Source: Bacteroidales bacterium (GTDB lineage Bacteria > Bacteroidota > Bacteroidia > Bacteroidales > UBA932). Taken from it: a stretch of DNA of 33,178 nt. Below, piece by piece: positions 6,567-14,794 of this stretch. Position 1 is the stretch's first letter, and the number at the start of each line of letters is the position of its first letter. The notes beneath the pieces were generated by a model that was not told where the DNA came from, made no database searches, and saw nothing but the letters and a program-made list of their open reading frames with translations. Position numbers and translations under genes: made by a program. The DNA is taken from assembly GCA_017615445.1 (NCBI GenBank), contig JAGAAD010000081.1, forward strand, positions 1 to 33,178, in the 5' to 3' direction.

Positions 6567-6574
6567 TATCTTTG
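6567..6574 (+). promoter_or_regulatory. -7 box TATCTTTG for the MFS transporter gene
   Basis: A TAnnTTTG match lies 9 bases after the SDR stop and 20 bases before the ATG at 6595. It marks the probable start of the starch/maltodextrin locus. The -33 element is not clear. Confidence 0.55.
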
Positions 6575-6594
6575 GTGGCTGTAAACACTAGACT

Positions 6595-7923
6595 ATGGCC
6601 ATCAAAAGACAACTTTCTTTTGGGGAAATCTTCAATTTGAACTTCGGATTCTTCGGAGTACAGATTGCGTATGCACTTCAAAGCGCTAACATTTCCCGTA
6701 TTTTCGCCACTCTCGGCGCAGACCCTCATCAGTTAAGCTTTTTCTGGATACTGCCGCCCCTCATGGGCATGATAGTGCAGCCTCTCATCGGCAAATGGTC
6801 GGACAGGACATGGTGCCGTATGGGTCGCCGCAAGCCCTATCTGCTGGTGGGCGCGATTATCGCAGTGCTCGTGATGATACTCCTGCCGAACGCCGGCAGC
6901 CTGAACCTGAGCAAGGCCTGGCTGTTCCTCGGGCTGAACGCGGCGATGTGGTTCGGACTCTTCAGCCTGATTTTCCTGGACACTTCGATCAATATCGCCA
7001 TGCAGCCGTTCAAGATGATGGTAGGCGATATGGTCAGCGAAGAGCAGAAAACTTTGGCGTATAGCACCCAGAGCTTCCTCTGCAACGCCGGAAGCCTCTT
7101 CGGCTATCTGTTCCCGATCTTCTTCACCTGGATAGGTCTGGCGAACACCGCCCCCGAGGGAGTCGTCCCCGATTCTGTGATCTGGAGCTTCTACATCGGC
7201 GCGGCGATCCTCATCCTCTGCGTGCTCTTCACCTTCTTCAAGGTCAAGGAAATGAATCCGCAGGAGTATGCGGAGTTCCACGGGATAGACCAGTCCGCCC
7301 AGCCTGAGAAGAAGGAGAACCCCGGCTTCATCAAGTTGCTCGCGCAGGCTCCGAAGACCTTCTGGACGGTAGGCCTTGTGCAGTTCTTCTGCTGGGCTGC
7401 GTTCCTCTATATGTGGACCTACACCAACGGCGCAATAGCTAACAACGTCTGGGGCACCACGGACGCCGCTTCGTCCGACTATCAGGCCGCCGGCAACTGG
7501 GTGGGCGTCATCTTCGCCGTGCAGGCCATCGGATCGATGCTGTGGGCGCTCGTGCTGCCGCGCTTCAAGAACGTGAAGACGGCCTACACCGTCTCGCTGC
7601 TGATAGGCGCCGTGGGCTTTGCGTCCGTGTTTTTCGTGACCAACCAGTATGTGCTGTTCGGCAGCTTCCTGCTGATCGGCGCAGCCTGGGCCGCGATGCT
7701 CGCGCTTCCGTTCACGCTCCTGACCAACGCCCTGGAGGGCAGCCCGTATATGGGCAGCTACCTGGGCCTGTTCAACTGCACCATCTGCCTGCCGCAGATT
7801 GTGGCCGCCGCCACCGGCGGTCTGGTGATCAGCCTTGTGGGCTCCAGCCAGCCCGCGATGTTCCTCGTGGCGGCCGGATTCCTGGTGATAGGCTCGATAT
7901 GCGTAAAACTGATAAAAAGATAG
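6595..7923 (+). CDS. MFS sugar transporter (SLC45/GPH-like), probable maltose/maltodextrin uptake
   Basis: The 442-residue inner-membrane protein has about twelve hydrophobic helices. Family marks are LSFGEIFNLNFGFFGVQIAYAL (8-29), PLIGKWSDRTW (63-73), the basic loop RMGRRKPY (76-83) between helices 2 and 3, and a central charged loop (about 220-245) that splits two halves. It resembles the Bacteroidota MFS transporters found beside SusC/SusD starch loci, thought to carry maltose or short maltodextrins across the inner membrane with a coupling ion. The gene lies immediately upstream of susC, which has its own promoter box. The substrate is inferred from context. Confidence 0.88.
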   Translation: MAIKRQLSFGEIFNLNFGFFGVQIAYALQSANISRIFATLGADPHQLSFFWILPPLMGMIVQPLIGKWSDRTWCRMGRRKPYLLVGAIIAVLVMILLPNAGSLNLSKAWLFLGLNAAMWFGLFSLIFLDTSINIAMQPFKMMVGDMVSEEQKTLAYSTQSFLCNAGSLFGYLFPIFFTWIGLANTAPEGVVPDSVIWSFYIGAAILILCVLFTFFKVKEMNPQEYAEFHGIDQSAQPEKKENPGFIKLLAQAPKTFWTVGLVQFFCWAAFLYMWTYTNGAIANNVWGTTDAASSDYQAAGNWVGVIFAVQAIGSMLWALVLPRFKNVKTAYTVSLLIGAVGFASVFFVTNQYVLFGSFLLIGAAWAAMLALPFTLLTNALEGSPYMGSYLGLFNCTICLPQIVAAATGGLVISLVGSSQPAMFLVAAGFLVIGSICVKLIKR

Positions 7924-7940
7924 GATATTAAAATTTTTTC

Positions 7941-7948
7941 TATCTTTG
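7941..7948 (+). promoter_or_regulatory. -7 box TATCTTTG for the susC operon
   Basis: This TAnnTTTG match lies 17 bases after the MFS stop, leaving an A-rich leader of about 60 bases before the susC ATG at 8018. No TTTG at the usual -33 distance is seen, which would fit activator dependence (SusR-like or hybrid two-component), but no regulator gene is in the window. Confidence 0.6.
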
Positions 7949-8017
7949 TGGGCTTTTTCGTAGAAAAAGAAATTAAAACCGCAGAATAATTAACAACCAA
8001 TAACAACCAAAAACCTT

Positions 8018-11000
8018 ATGAAAAAATTGCTAACCTTGGCTGCAATGCTGTTTATCGCATGCGCTGCAGTTTTCGCACAGGGAAGCTATCAGGTCAAGGG
8101 TGTAGTCGTGGACGAATTCGGTCCCGTGATCGGAGCCGCCGTGCTTGAGCAGGGCACTTCGAACGGTGTTTCCACCGATGTGGACGGCGCATTCACCCTC
8201 AAGGTGTCCTCCGCAGACGCAATCGTGGAGATTTCCTGCATAGGATACACCACCATGACCTTCAAAGCATCGGAAGTGCCCGCGGAAATCTTCCTCGGCA
8301 CAGATTCTTTCTTCCTTGAAGATGTGGTCGTGATCGGTTATGGCTCACAGTCCAAGAAAGAAGTGACCGGATCCGTTGCATCCCTGAAAGCAGACGATTT
8401 CAACAAGGGCGCCGTCTCCAACCCCATGGGACTTCTCCAGGGTAAAGTGGCCGGCCTCAACATCATCAAGAACGGCGGTGACGACCCTGCACAGAACAGT
8501 TATTCGGTGCAGCTCCGTGGTGTCGGTTCCCTCAGCGGAAGCACCGAGCCCCTGTACGTCATCGACGGCGTGCCCGGCGGTAATCTTTCTTCCGTGCAGC
8601 CCTCGGACATCGAGTCCATCGACATCCTCAAGGACGGTTCTGCCGCAGCTATCTACGGTACCCGTGCAAACGCCGGCGTTGTGCTCATCACTACCCGCCG
8701 CGGAAATAAGGACGGCGCTTTCTCTGCCGAGTATTCCGGCAATGCGAGCGTGGGCTTCATCACCAACGTCCCCCGCGTGCTGAACGCAGCCGAATACCGC
8801 GAGAAGATGGTCGCCAACGGACTTGGCGTGGACTACGGCGCAGACACGGATTGGATCAAGGCCATTTCCCGCAATCCGGTTTCGCACACGCACAACGTCT
8901 CGATCGCCGGCGGCACCAAGGACTTCAACTACCGCGCTTCCGTGGGCTATCGCAATGTCCAGGGTGTGGCGAAGAAGTCCGACTTCGACGAAATCAACGG
9001 CCGCTTCGCAGCGGACCAGAAAGCCCTGAAGGGCAAGCTCAACATCTCCTACGACTTCTCCTGGCAGAGGGCGAACAAGAACTGGGCGAACTATGACAAC
9101 TACAACCAGGCCATCCGTTCGAACCCGACCATGCCCATCAGGTCAGACGACGAGAAGTTCGTCAAGTACGGCGGTTACTACGAGAGCGACAACTTCTACA
9201 CCCGTAACCCTGTGTCCGACATCGAGCAGACTGAGAACCAGGAGAAAGACCAGAACGTGATCGGTTCCGTGAGGGCCACCCTGGACATCATCCCGGGTTT
9301 GAAGTTCACAACCTTCTACTCAGTCCAGGACAATACTACCTGGAACGGTAAATACCAGACCAGCACTCTCCGCAACGTCCAGGGCAGGGGCGGCGTGGCT
9401 TCCCAGTCATATGGCGCCAATGTCCAGCAGGTTGTGGAAAACACCCTCAACTATATGGGCAGCAAAGGCAGGCACAACTATCAGTTCCTGCTCGGCCAGA
9501 GCTACCAGACGGATCTGAGCCAGGGCTTCTACGCCATGAACTCCAAGTTCCCTCTGGACAGGCTCCTTTACAACAACCTTGAGAAGGGTGAGGGCAAGCT
9601 TTCCGGAAAGAAAGACGAAGCCAACATGACCTCTTACAAGTACAAGGACAAACTGGCCTCGTTCTTCGTCCGCGGACTCTACAACTACGACGGCAAGTAT
9701 TTCCTCAGCGCCAGCGCACGTCTGGAGGGATCCTCCAAGTTCGGTTCCAAGGCCAACAAGGTCCTCGGCCCCTGGGGTCTTTTCCCTGCCCTTTCCGCCA
9801 GCTGGAACATGACTGAAGAGGACTTCATGAAGGATATCGCCTGGCTGGACGACCTCAAGCTCCGCGCGGGATATGGTGTCACCGGTAACATGCCCGGAGG
9901 GCACTATCTCTACATGATGCTCGTGGGCCCCGGCAGCGATTATCTCTTCTCGGACGGAGAGTTCATCCTTCCCTGGGGACCTCAGACCAATGTGAACGAG
10001 TACATCCGCTGGGAGGAAAAGCACGAAACCAACATCGGCGTGGACTTCTCCATGCTGGAGGGACGCATCACCGGAACGGTGGACGGCTACTTCCGCAACA
10101 CCACCAACCTCCTTTGGGAGTACGATGTTCCTCTGACCGGAGGAAACGTCTCCTCGAAGAAGTGGGATAACTACGGACAGATCCACAACTACGGTGTCGA
10201 GGCCAGCATCAACGGCCTTATCATGAAGACCAAGGACCTCGAGTGGACCGCAGGCTTCAACGCCGCATGGAACCGCAACCGTGTGGTGCGTATCACCGGC
10301 GAGCAGTACGGCAACTACGACGAGAACGGCAAGCTCATCGCCAGCTACATGAACACCGGTTACATCTCTTCCGGAGACGGTGAGACCAGCAACTATGTCA
10401 TGCGTCTTGTGGAAGGCGAGGCGGTCGGCAACTTCTACGGATACAAGTTCCTCGGCGTGCAGAGCTCCGGCGTGTCCGTGTTCGAGGCCAGCACCGGCGG
10501 TCCGACCACCAACCCCTCCGATGCCGACAAGCGAGTTCTCGGAAACGCATTCCCTTGGCTCACTCTCGGCTTCAACACCGCGGTCAAGTACAAGAACTTC
10601 GACCTGTCCATGAACTTCCGCGGACAGCTCGGCGGACTCATCTTCAATGAGACCCGCTACTTCTACGAGAACACCCGTGGAACCGAGAACGTTCTCCTCT
10701 CATCCTTCGAGGGCGATGCCGAAAAGATGACCCACTGGATCAACGACGTGTCCAACATGAACGCATCCAGGCGCTTCTTCTCGGACTTCTATCTTGAGAA
10801 CGCCTCCTACCTGAAACTGAATGACCTTACCCTCGGCTGGACTCCTCAGCTGAAGGGCCAGGCCGCGGAGTATATCCACAACCTCAGGGTGTTCATCAAT
10901 GCCCAGAACGTCTTCACTTTGACGGGTTACAAGGGCCACGATCCTTCCACGGTCTCCATGTCCGGCCTTGCTCCGGGCTTCGACGGCCGTTCTTACTATC

Positions 11001-11044
11001 CCACCCAGAGGACTATCAGCCTCGGTGTCAACCTCAACTTCTAA
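8018..11044 (+). CDS. susC: SusC-like TonB-dependent outer-membrane transporter
   Basis: This is the outer-membrane channel of the starch uptake complex, importing malto-oligosaccharides by TonB energy. The 1008 residues match the length of known SusC. Order: signal peptide (1-20, then QGSYQVKG), carboxypeptidase-regulatory-like domain (about 24-98), TonB-box region EDVVVIGYGSQSKKEVTGS (about 100-118), plug domain with LQGKVAGLNI and LYVIDGVPGG, and a 22-stranded barrel ending in a strand with terminal Phe (TISLGVNLNF). The gene is followed after 13 bases by susD, forming the diagnostic pair. The substrate is inferred from the adjacent SusE/F-like, GH13 and GH77 genes. Its sequence is intact. 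Confidence 0.96.
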   Translation: MKKLLTLAAMLFIACAAVFAQGSYQVKGVVVDEFGPVIGAAVLEQGTSNGVSTDVDGAFTLKVSSADAIVEISCIGYTTMTFKASEVPAEIFLGTDSFFLEDVVVIGYGSQSKKEVTGSVASLKADDFNKGAVSNPMGLLQGKVAGLNIIKNGGDDPAQNSYSVQLRGVGSLSGSTEPLYVIDGVPGGNLSSVQPSDIESIDILKDGSAAAIYGTRANAGVVLITTRRGNKDGAFSAEYSGNASVGFITNVPRVLNAAEYREKMVANGLGVDYGADTDWIKAISRNPVSHTHNVSIAGGTKDFNYRASVGYRNVQGVAKKSDFDEINGRFAADQKALKGKLNISYDFSWQRANKNWANYDNYNQAIRSNPTMPIRSDDEKFVKYGGYYESDNFYTRNPVSDIEQTENQEKDQNVIGSVRATLDIIPGLKFTTFYSVQDNTTWNGKYQTSTLRNVQGRGGVASQSYGANVQQVVENTLNYMGSKGRHNYQFLLGQSYQTDLSQGFYAMNSKFPLDRLLYNNLEKGEGKLSGKKDEANMTSYKYKDKLASFFVRGLYNYDGKYFLSASARLEGSSKFGSKANKVLGPWGLFPALSASWNMTEEDFMKDIAWLDDLKLRAGYGVTGNMPGGHYLYMMLVGPGSDYLFSDGEFILPWGPQTNVNEYIRWEEKHETNIGVDFSMLEGRITGTVDGYFRNTTNLLWEYDVPLTGGNVSSKKWDNYGQIHNYGVEASINGLIMKTKDLEWTAGFNAAWNRNRVVRITGEQYGNYDENGKLIASYMNTGYISSGDGETSNYVMRLVEGEAVGNFYGYKFLGVQSSGVSVFEASTGGPTTNPSDADKRVLGNAFPWLTLGFNTAVKYKNFDLSMNFRGQLGGLIFNETRYFYENTRGTENVLLSSFEGDAEKMTHWINDVSNMNASRRFFSDFYLENASYLKLNDLTLGWTPQLKGQAAEYIHNLRVFINAQNVFTLTGYKGHDPSTVSMSGLAPGFDGRSYYPTQRTISLGVNLNF

Positions 11045-11057
11045 AGATTGAAAGGAT

Positions 11058-12623
11058 ATGAAAAAGATATACACTATTGTTCTTGCAGTCCTTGGTCTCG
11101 GCGCTGTCGCCTGCACAGACCTCTCCCCGGAAGTTTATACGGATGTCCCGAAGGAGGAATACTTCAAGACTCCGGCACAGTTCTCCACCCTCATCGCAAA
11201 CGCCTATTCCCAGCTTGCCGGTGAGTACGGTTATTTCTATCGCCAGGGCTACTTCGGCCTCCAGGAATACACTTCCGACGAGGTGTTCGTCCCCATCCGC
11301 GGAACGGACTGGAGTGACGGCGGTATCCATATGATGCTCTGCACCCATACCTGGAGAAACGACACGGATGCAGTCAACAACGGCTGGAGCTTCGCCTACG
11401 GCGGCGTGACCAAGTGCAACACCGTTCTCGACAACATCCGCAGTATCGCCGGAGATGACGAATCCACCTATTCCGATGCCGCAAAGGCAGGTGTGGCTGA
11501 GACAAAGCTCCTCCGCGCATTCTACCATATGCTCGCTCTCGACACCTATGGCAATGTCCATATCGACGACGGTAAAGGGGAAATCAAGCAGTACACCCGC
11601 AAGGAAGTGTTCGAGTGGATTGAAAAAGAGATCCTGGACAATATCGACAACATCGACAACACTGTCCGCTACGGCTCCATGACCCGCCCCGTTGCCTATA
11701 TGATTCTTGCGAATCTGTATATGAACGCAGAGGTCTACACCGGAACACCCCGCTGGGCAGATGCCGAGACTTATCTTGACAAGATCATCAACGGAGAATA
11801 CTACTCCCTCAACGAAGACTACTTCGACAACTTCAAGATTTCCAACACCGGAAACAAGGAGATTATCTTCCCCATCGTGTTCGATGCAGTCTATGCCCAG
11901 GGCAACATGTTCCACCTGATGACCCAGCACTATGCAATGCAGGATGTGTTCAGCTTCACCACCGGCACCTGGAACGGTCCCTGCACCTACGGAGATTTTT
12001 ACGACAAGTATGCGGACAACGACAAGCGTAAAGCTCAGTGGTTCGTGGGGCCGGTCTACGACACGAAGACGAACTGGAACACCATAATCTACAACCGCGA
12101 CAGCTGGACCGGCAATATTGTGGAATGGGATCACGCCTCCTCGCACTTCAAGGTTATCATAGACCCTGTCCTCACCACCAGCGAGGATCCTACCGGCGCG
12201 AACTCCATCGAAGGCGCACGTTTCTTCAAGTTCGAATTCGAGAACGGAATCGCCCATCACGCCAGCTCGGACGCCCCCATCTACCGTTACGCCGACGTCC
12301 TTCTCCTCAAGGCTGAGGCCAGGATGAGGCAGAACGGCGGCGCCGCCGATGCGGACGCGCTCAAGTATGCGAACATGGTCCACACCCGCGCAGGCCTCCC
12401 GGCCTACACCGCAGACCAGCTGACCTATGATGAGCTTCTTGACGAGCGCGGACGCGAACTCGCCTGGGAAGGCCACCGCAGAACGGACCAGATCCGCTTC
12501 GGCGTGTTCGGAAAAGCCTGGCAGTTCAAGGACGCGAGCGACAAGAACCACGAGCTGTTCCCTATCCCTCAGTGGGTTATGGACGCTTCTCCGAATGTCT
12601 ACACTCAGAATCCCGGATATTAG
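11058..12623 (+). CDS. susD: SusD-like starch-binding surface lipoprotein
   Basis: The 521-residue surface lipoprotein forms the lid of the SusC channel and binds glycans through a TPR-based fold. The lipobox ends at Cys19 (LGLGAVAC, then TDLSPE). The N-terminal SusD region contains SPEVYTDVPKEEYFKTPAQF and the helical repeats. The C-terminal RagB/SusD region has the ADVLLLKAEARMR block, the DELLDERGRELAWEGHRRTDQIRFG signature, and the final PIPQWVMDASPNVYTQNPGY, typical of SusD proteins (usual ending N-PGY). It lies 13 bases downstream of susC and must be co-expressed. No oddity is seen. Confidence 0.96.
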   Translation: MKKIYTIVLAVLGLGAVACTDLSPEVYTDVPKEEYFKTPAQFSTLIANAYSQLAGEYGYFYRQGYFGLQEYTSDEVFVPIRGTDWSDGGIHMMLCTHTWRNDTDAVNNGWSFAYGGVTKCNTVLDNIRSIAGDDESTYSDAAKAGVAETKLLRAFYHMLALDTYGNVHIDDGKGEIKQYTRKEVFEWIEKEILDNIDNIDNTVRYGSMTRPVAYMILANLYMNAEVYTGTPRWADAETYLDKIINGEYYSLNEDYFDNFKISNTGNKEIIFPIVFDAVYAQGNMFHLMTQHYAMQDVFSFTTGTWNGPCTYGDFYDKYADNDKRKAQWFVGPVYDTKTNWNTIIYNRDSWTGNIVEWDHASSHFKVIIDPVLTTSEDPTGANSIEGARFFKFEFENGIAHHASSDAPIYRYADVLLLKAEARMRQNGGAADADALKYANMVHTRAGLPAYTADQLTYDELLDERGRELAWEGHRRTDQIRFGVFGKAWQFKDASDKNHELFPIPQWVMDASPNVYTQNPGY

Positions 12624-12687
12624 TGGATAGTTACTAATCCTAAATAATTACAAACCAATTAATCACTTTTTTATTAACAAAACAGTT

Positions 12688-14685
12688 ATGAAAAAAATCT
12701 TTTCAGTAATTGCAATTGCTGCGATGGCGATGCTCGCCTTCTCCTGCAAGGAAAAGGAAAATCCCATCAACGACCTTGACAACATCGTCGAGGACGGTGT
12801 CTATGTTATGATCGGCGGCAAGATCGACGCCAACTACGCCATGGCAAAGGGTATCAACGAGGCTGCTAGCCAGGCTGTCCGTGAGGGCATGTATGAGAAG
12901 TACATCGTTCTCGACAAGGATCAGGAGTTTACCCTCGCTTACAAGGCAGGTGACAAGACCGTCAAGTACGGCGCACAGCTCGCAGAGTTCACCCCTGCTG
13001 AACTGTCCGGAATCTATGACAGCAACCCTGCAACTCCCGTTCTCAAGGGCGCTCTCGTGGAAGGCGACAATGCTCCCGCAATGAAGGCTGCTAAGAAGGC
13101 TCTCTACCACATCGTTCTTGACCTCAACCTGGACAAGAAGCTTGACAACGCCCAGATCCTCGTCGCTGAGGCTCAGTATGGCGTTCGTGGTGGCATGAAC
13201 AGCTGGGGCTTCACCGCTCTCGAGGCTACCGAAGCTTCCAACGACGGAATCACCTACACCCTCTCCGGCCAGCAGCTTGGCAGCAACGGTGAGTTCAAGT
13301 TCGCTTACAACAGCGCTTGGAAGATCACCCTCGATGCAGCAGGCGAAGTTAAGGCCAACACCAACCTTGGTAAGGACTGCAAGCCCGGCGGAGACAACAT
13401 CGTCGTGACCGATGGCGCAGGCGCCTACAAGATCGAGCTTAAGTTCAAGCTTGCCGCAGGCGACGTTGCAAATTCTTGGCAGTACACTGTCACCCAGGAG
13501 TCCAAGGCCGACTATCCTGCAAATATCTACATGATCGGCGCCGCATGGGGTGCATGGAGCTGGGATTCCGAGGGAGTCGTTGAGCTTCAGCACATCTCCG
13601 CCGGTGGCGACGCAAAGGACGGCTGCTTCGTGGTTACCCGCTACTTCAAGGCAGACGACGGCTTCAAGTTCGCTACCGCCAAGGATTGGGGCAAGGCATT
13701 CAACAAGATGGGCAACGACCCTGCAACTGTCACCTACGACGGCGACGGCAACATCCACGTCCCTGCAGATGGTCTCTACACCATCACTCTCGACTACACC
13801 TCCGACACCATGACCCTTACCGAGGGCAAGCTCTTCGGTATCGGCGACGCATTCGGCGGCTGGAACGCAGTTGAAGGCACCGTGAACGCTGACGGAACCG
13901 CTTCCATCACCACCACCGCTGCCGGCAACATCCGCACCTACGCTCCTTGCGCATTCGACTGGTGGCAGCACGAGTTCCAGCCTACCTCTGACGGCAAGAT
14001 CGCTTACCGTGAGGGCGGCGAGCTCGAAGGCTTCGCAGTTGAGGCTGGCGTGACCGTGACCTACGACTTCAACGCAGGCACCGCAACTGTCGGTGGCGGC
14101 GCAGCAGCTGGCATCAAGCTCGACGGCAACTTCGACGACTGGAAAGACATCGAGGCCATCGCCGGAAGGTCTGGCGGCACCATGAAAGAGTGGAAGTATG
14201 CTTCAGACGCTGAGAACATCTACCTCTACACCAAGATTGACAAGAACGACATCATCGCAGCAAAGGCTGAGGATCCTGCCGGTTCCGGTAAGTTCCCCTT
14301 CAACTGGAGGCGTTACTTCTACATCGGAATCGACACCGACAACAACGCTGAGACCCCGACCGCAGACGCTGCAGGCAAGGGCGATCTTGAAATCACAGGT
14401 TGTGAGGTTGTTGCTCTCATCTATCCCTTCAGGGGCAATGCCACCTCGGCATCCGGAACCGACGGTTCAGAGGTTGTCAACGGTGTGGACGAGCAGGGCT
14501 GGGTTAAGCTCAACGGCGCCGAGCAGGCCGGCAAGATGGCTGCATGGGGCGTTATTGACGACGAGTTCGGTTATCTGGAGATGAGCCTGCCTAAGGCAAG
14601 CGTCGGCGGAGCTACCGGAACCATGAAGATCCAATTCTCCCTCTCCTACAACCTTTCCGATATCGGAACAATGGTTATCGAGTAA
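12688..14685 (+). CDS. SusE/SusF-like starch-binding surface lipoprotein with a CBM9-like C-terminus
   Basis: The 665-residue lipoprotein has its lipobox at Cys20 (LAFSC), followed by KEKEN, a charged sequence like the Bacteroidota lipoprotein surface-export signal. An N-terminal domain (about 28-150) is followed by three beta-sandwich modules with aromatic residues typical of SusE/F starch-binding domains: about 155-270 (MNSWGF), 278-378 (GAAWGAWSWD) and 380-470 (GDAFGGWN). The last part (about 475-665) starts GIKLDGNFDDWKDIEAI and contains SDAENIYLYTKI. This is the pattern of CBM9/DOMON-like domains and is not part of classical SusE or SusF. It lies 64 bases after susD in the same unit and ends with a strong terminator. 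The likely role is to hold starch at the cell surface. Confidence 0.85.
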   Translation: MKKIFSVIAIAAMAMLAFSCKEKENPINDLDNIVEDGVYVMIGGKIDANYAMAKGINEAASQAVREGMYEKYIVLDKDQEFTLAYKAGDKTVKYGAQLAEFTPAELSGIYDSNPATPVLKGALVEGDNAPAMKAAKKALYHIVLDLNLDKKLDNAQILVAEAQYGVRGGMNSWGFTALEATEASNDGITYTLSGQQLGSNGEFKFAYNSAWKITLDAAGEVKANTNLGKDCKPGGDNIVVTDGAGAYKIELKFKLAAGDVANSWQYTVTQESKADYPANIYMIGAAWGAWSWDSEGVVELQHISAGGDAKDGCFVVTRYFKADDGFKFATAKDWGKAFNKMGNDPATVTYDGDGNIHVPADGLYTITLDYTSDTMTLTEGKLFGIGDAFGGWNAVEGTVNADGTASITTTAAGNIRTYAPCAFDWWQHEFQPTSDGKIAYREGGELEGFAVEAGVTVTYDFNAGTATVGGGAAAGIKLDGNFDDWKDIEAIAGRSGGTMKEWKYASDAENIYLYTKIDKNDIIAAKAEDPAGSGKFPFNWRRYFYIGIDTDNNAETPTADAAGKGDLEITGCEVVALIYPFRGNATSASGTDGSEVVNGVDEQGWVKLNGAEQAGKMAAWGVIDDEFGYLEMSLPKASVGGATGTMKIQFSLSYNLSDIGTMVIE

Positions 14686-14707
14686 TACTCGGCAGATATT
14701 TCTTATC

Positions 14708-14737
14708 AAGGCCTCCGGATTTCCGGGGGCCTTTTTT
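14708..14737 (+). terminator. Rho-independent terminator of the susC-susD-susE/F unit
   Basis: An 11-bp stem, AAGGCCTCCGG (14708-14718) and CCGGGGGCCTT (14723-14733), has one wobble pair and a 4-base loop and runs into six Ts. It lies 23 bases after the stop codon. Confidence 0.92.
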
Positions 14738-14738
14738 A

Positions 14739-14769
14739 TTGTTATTCACTGCGGTTTTTGCTAACTTTG
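14739..14769 (+). promoter_or_regulatory. Promoter of the amylase-GH13-malQ unit
   Basis: TTG (14739-14741), a 20-base spacer and TAACTTTG (14762-14769) match the Bacteroidota promoter pattern well. It starts directly after the terminator and lies about 25 bases before the ATG at 14795, so the enzymes form their own transcription unit. Confidence 0.75.
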
Positions 14770-14794
14770 GAGGTTAACCAACTAATGACCGGAT

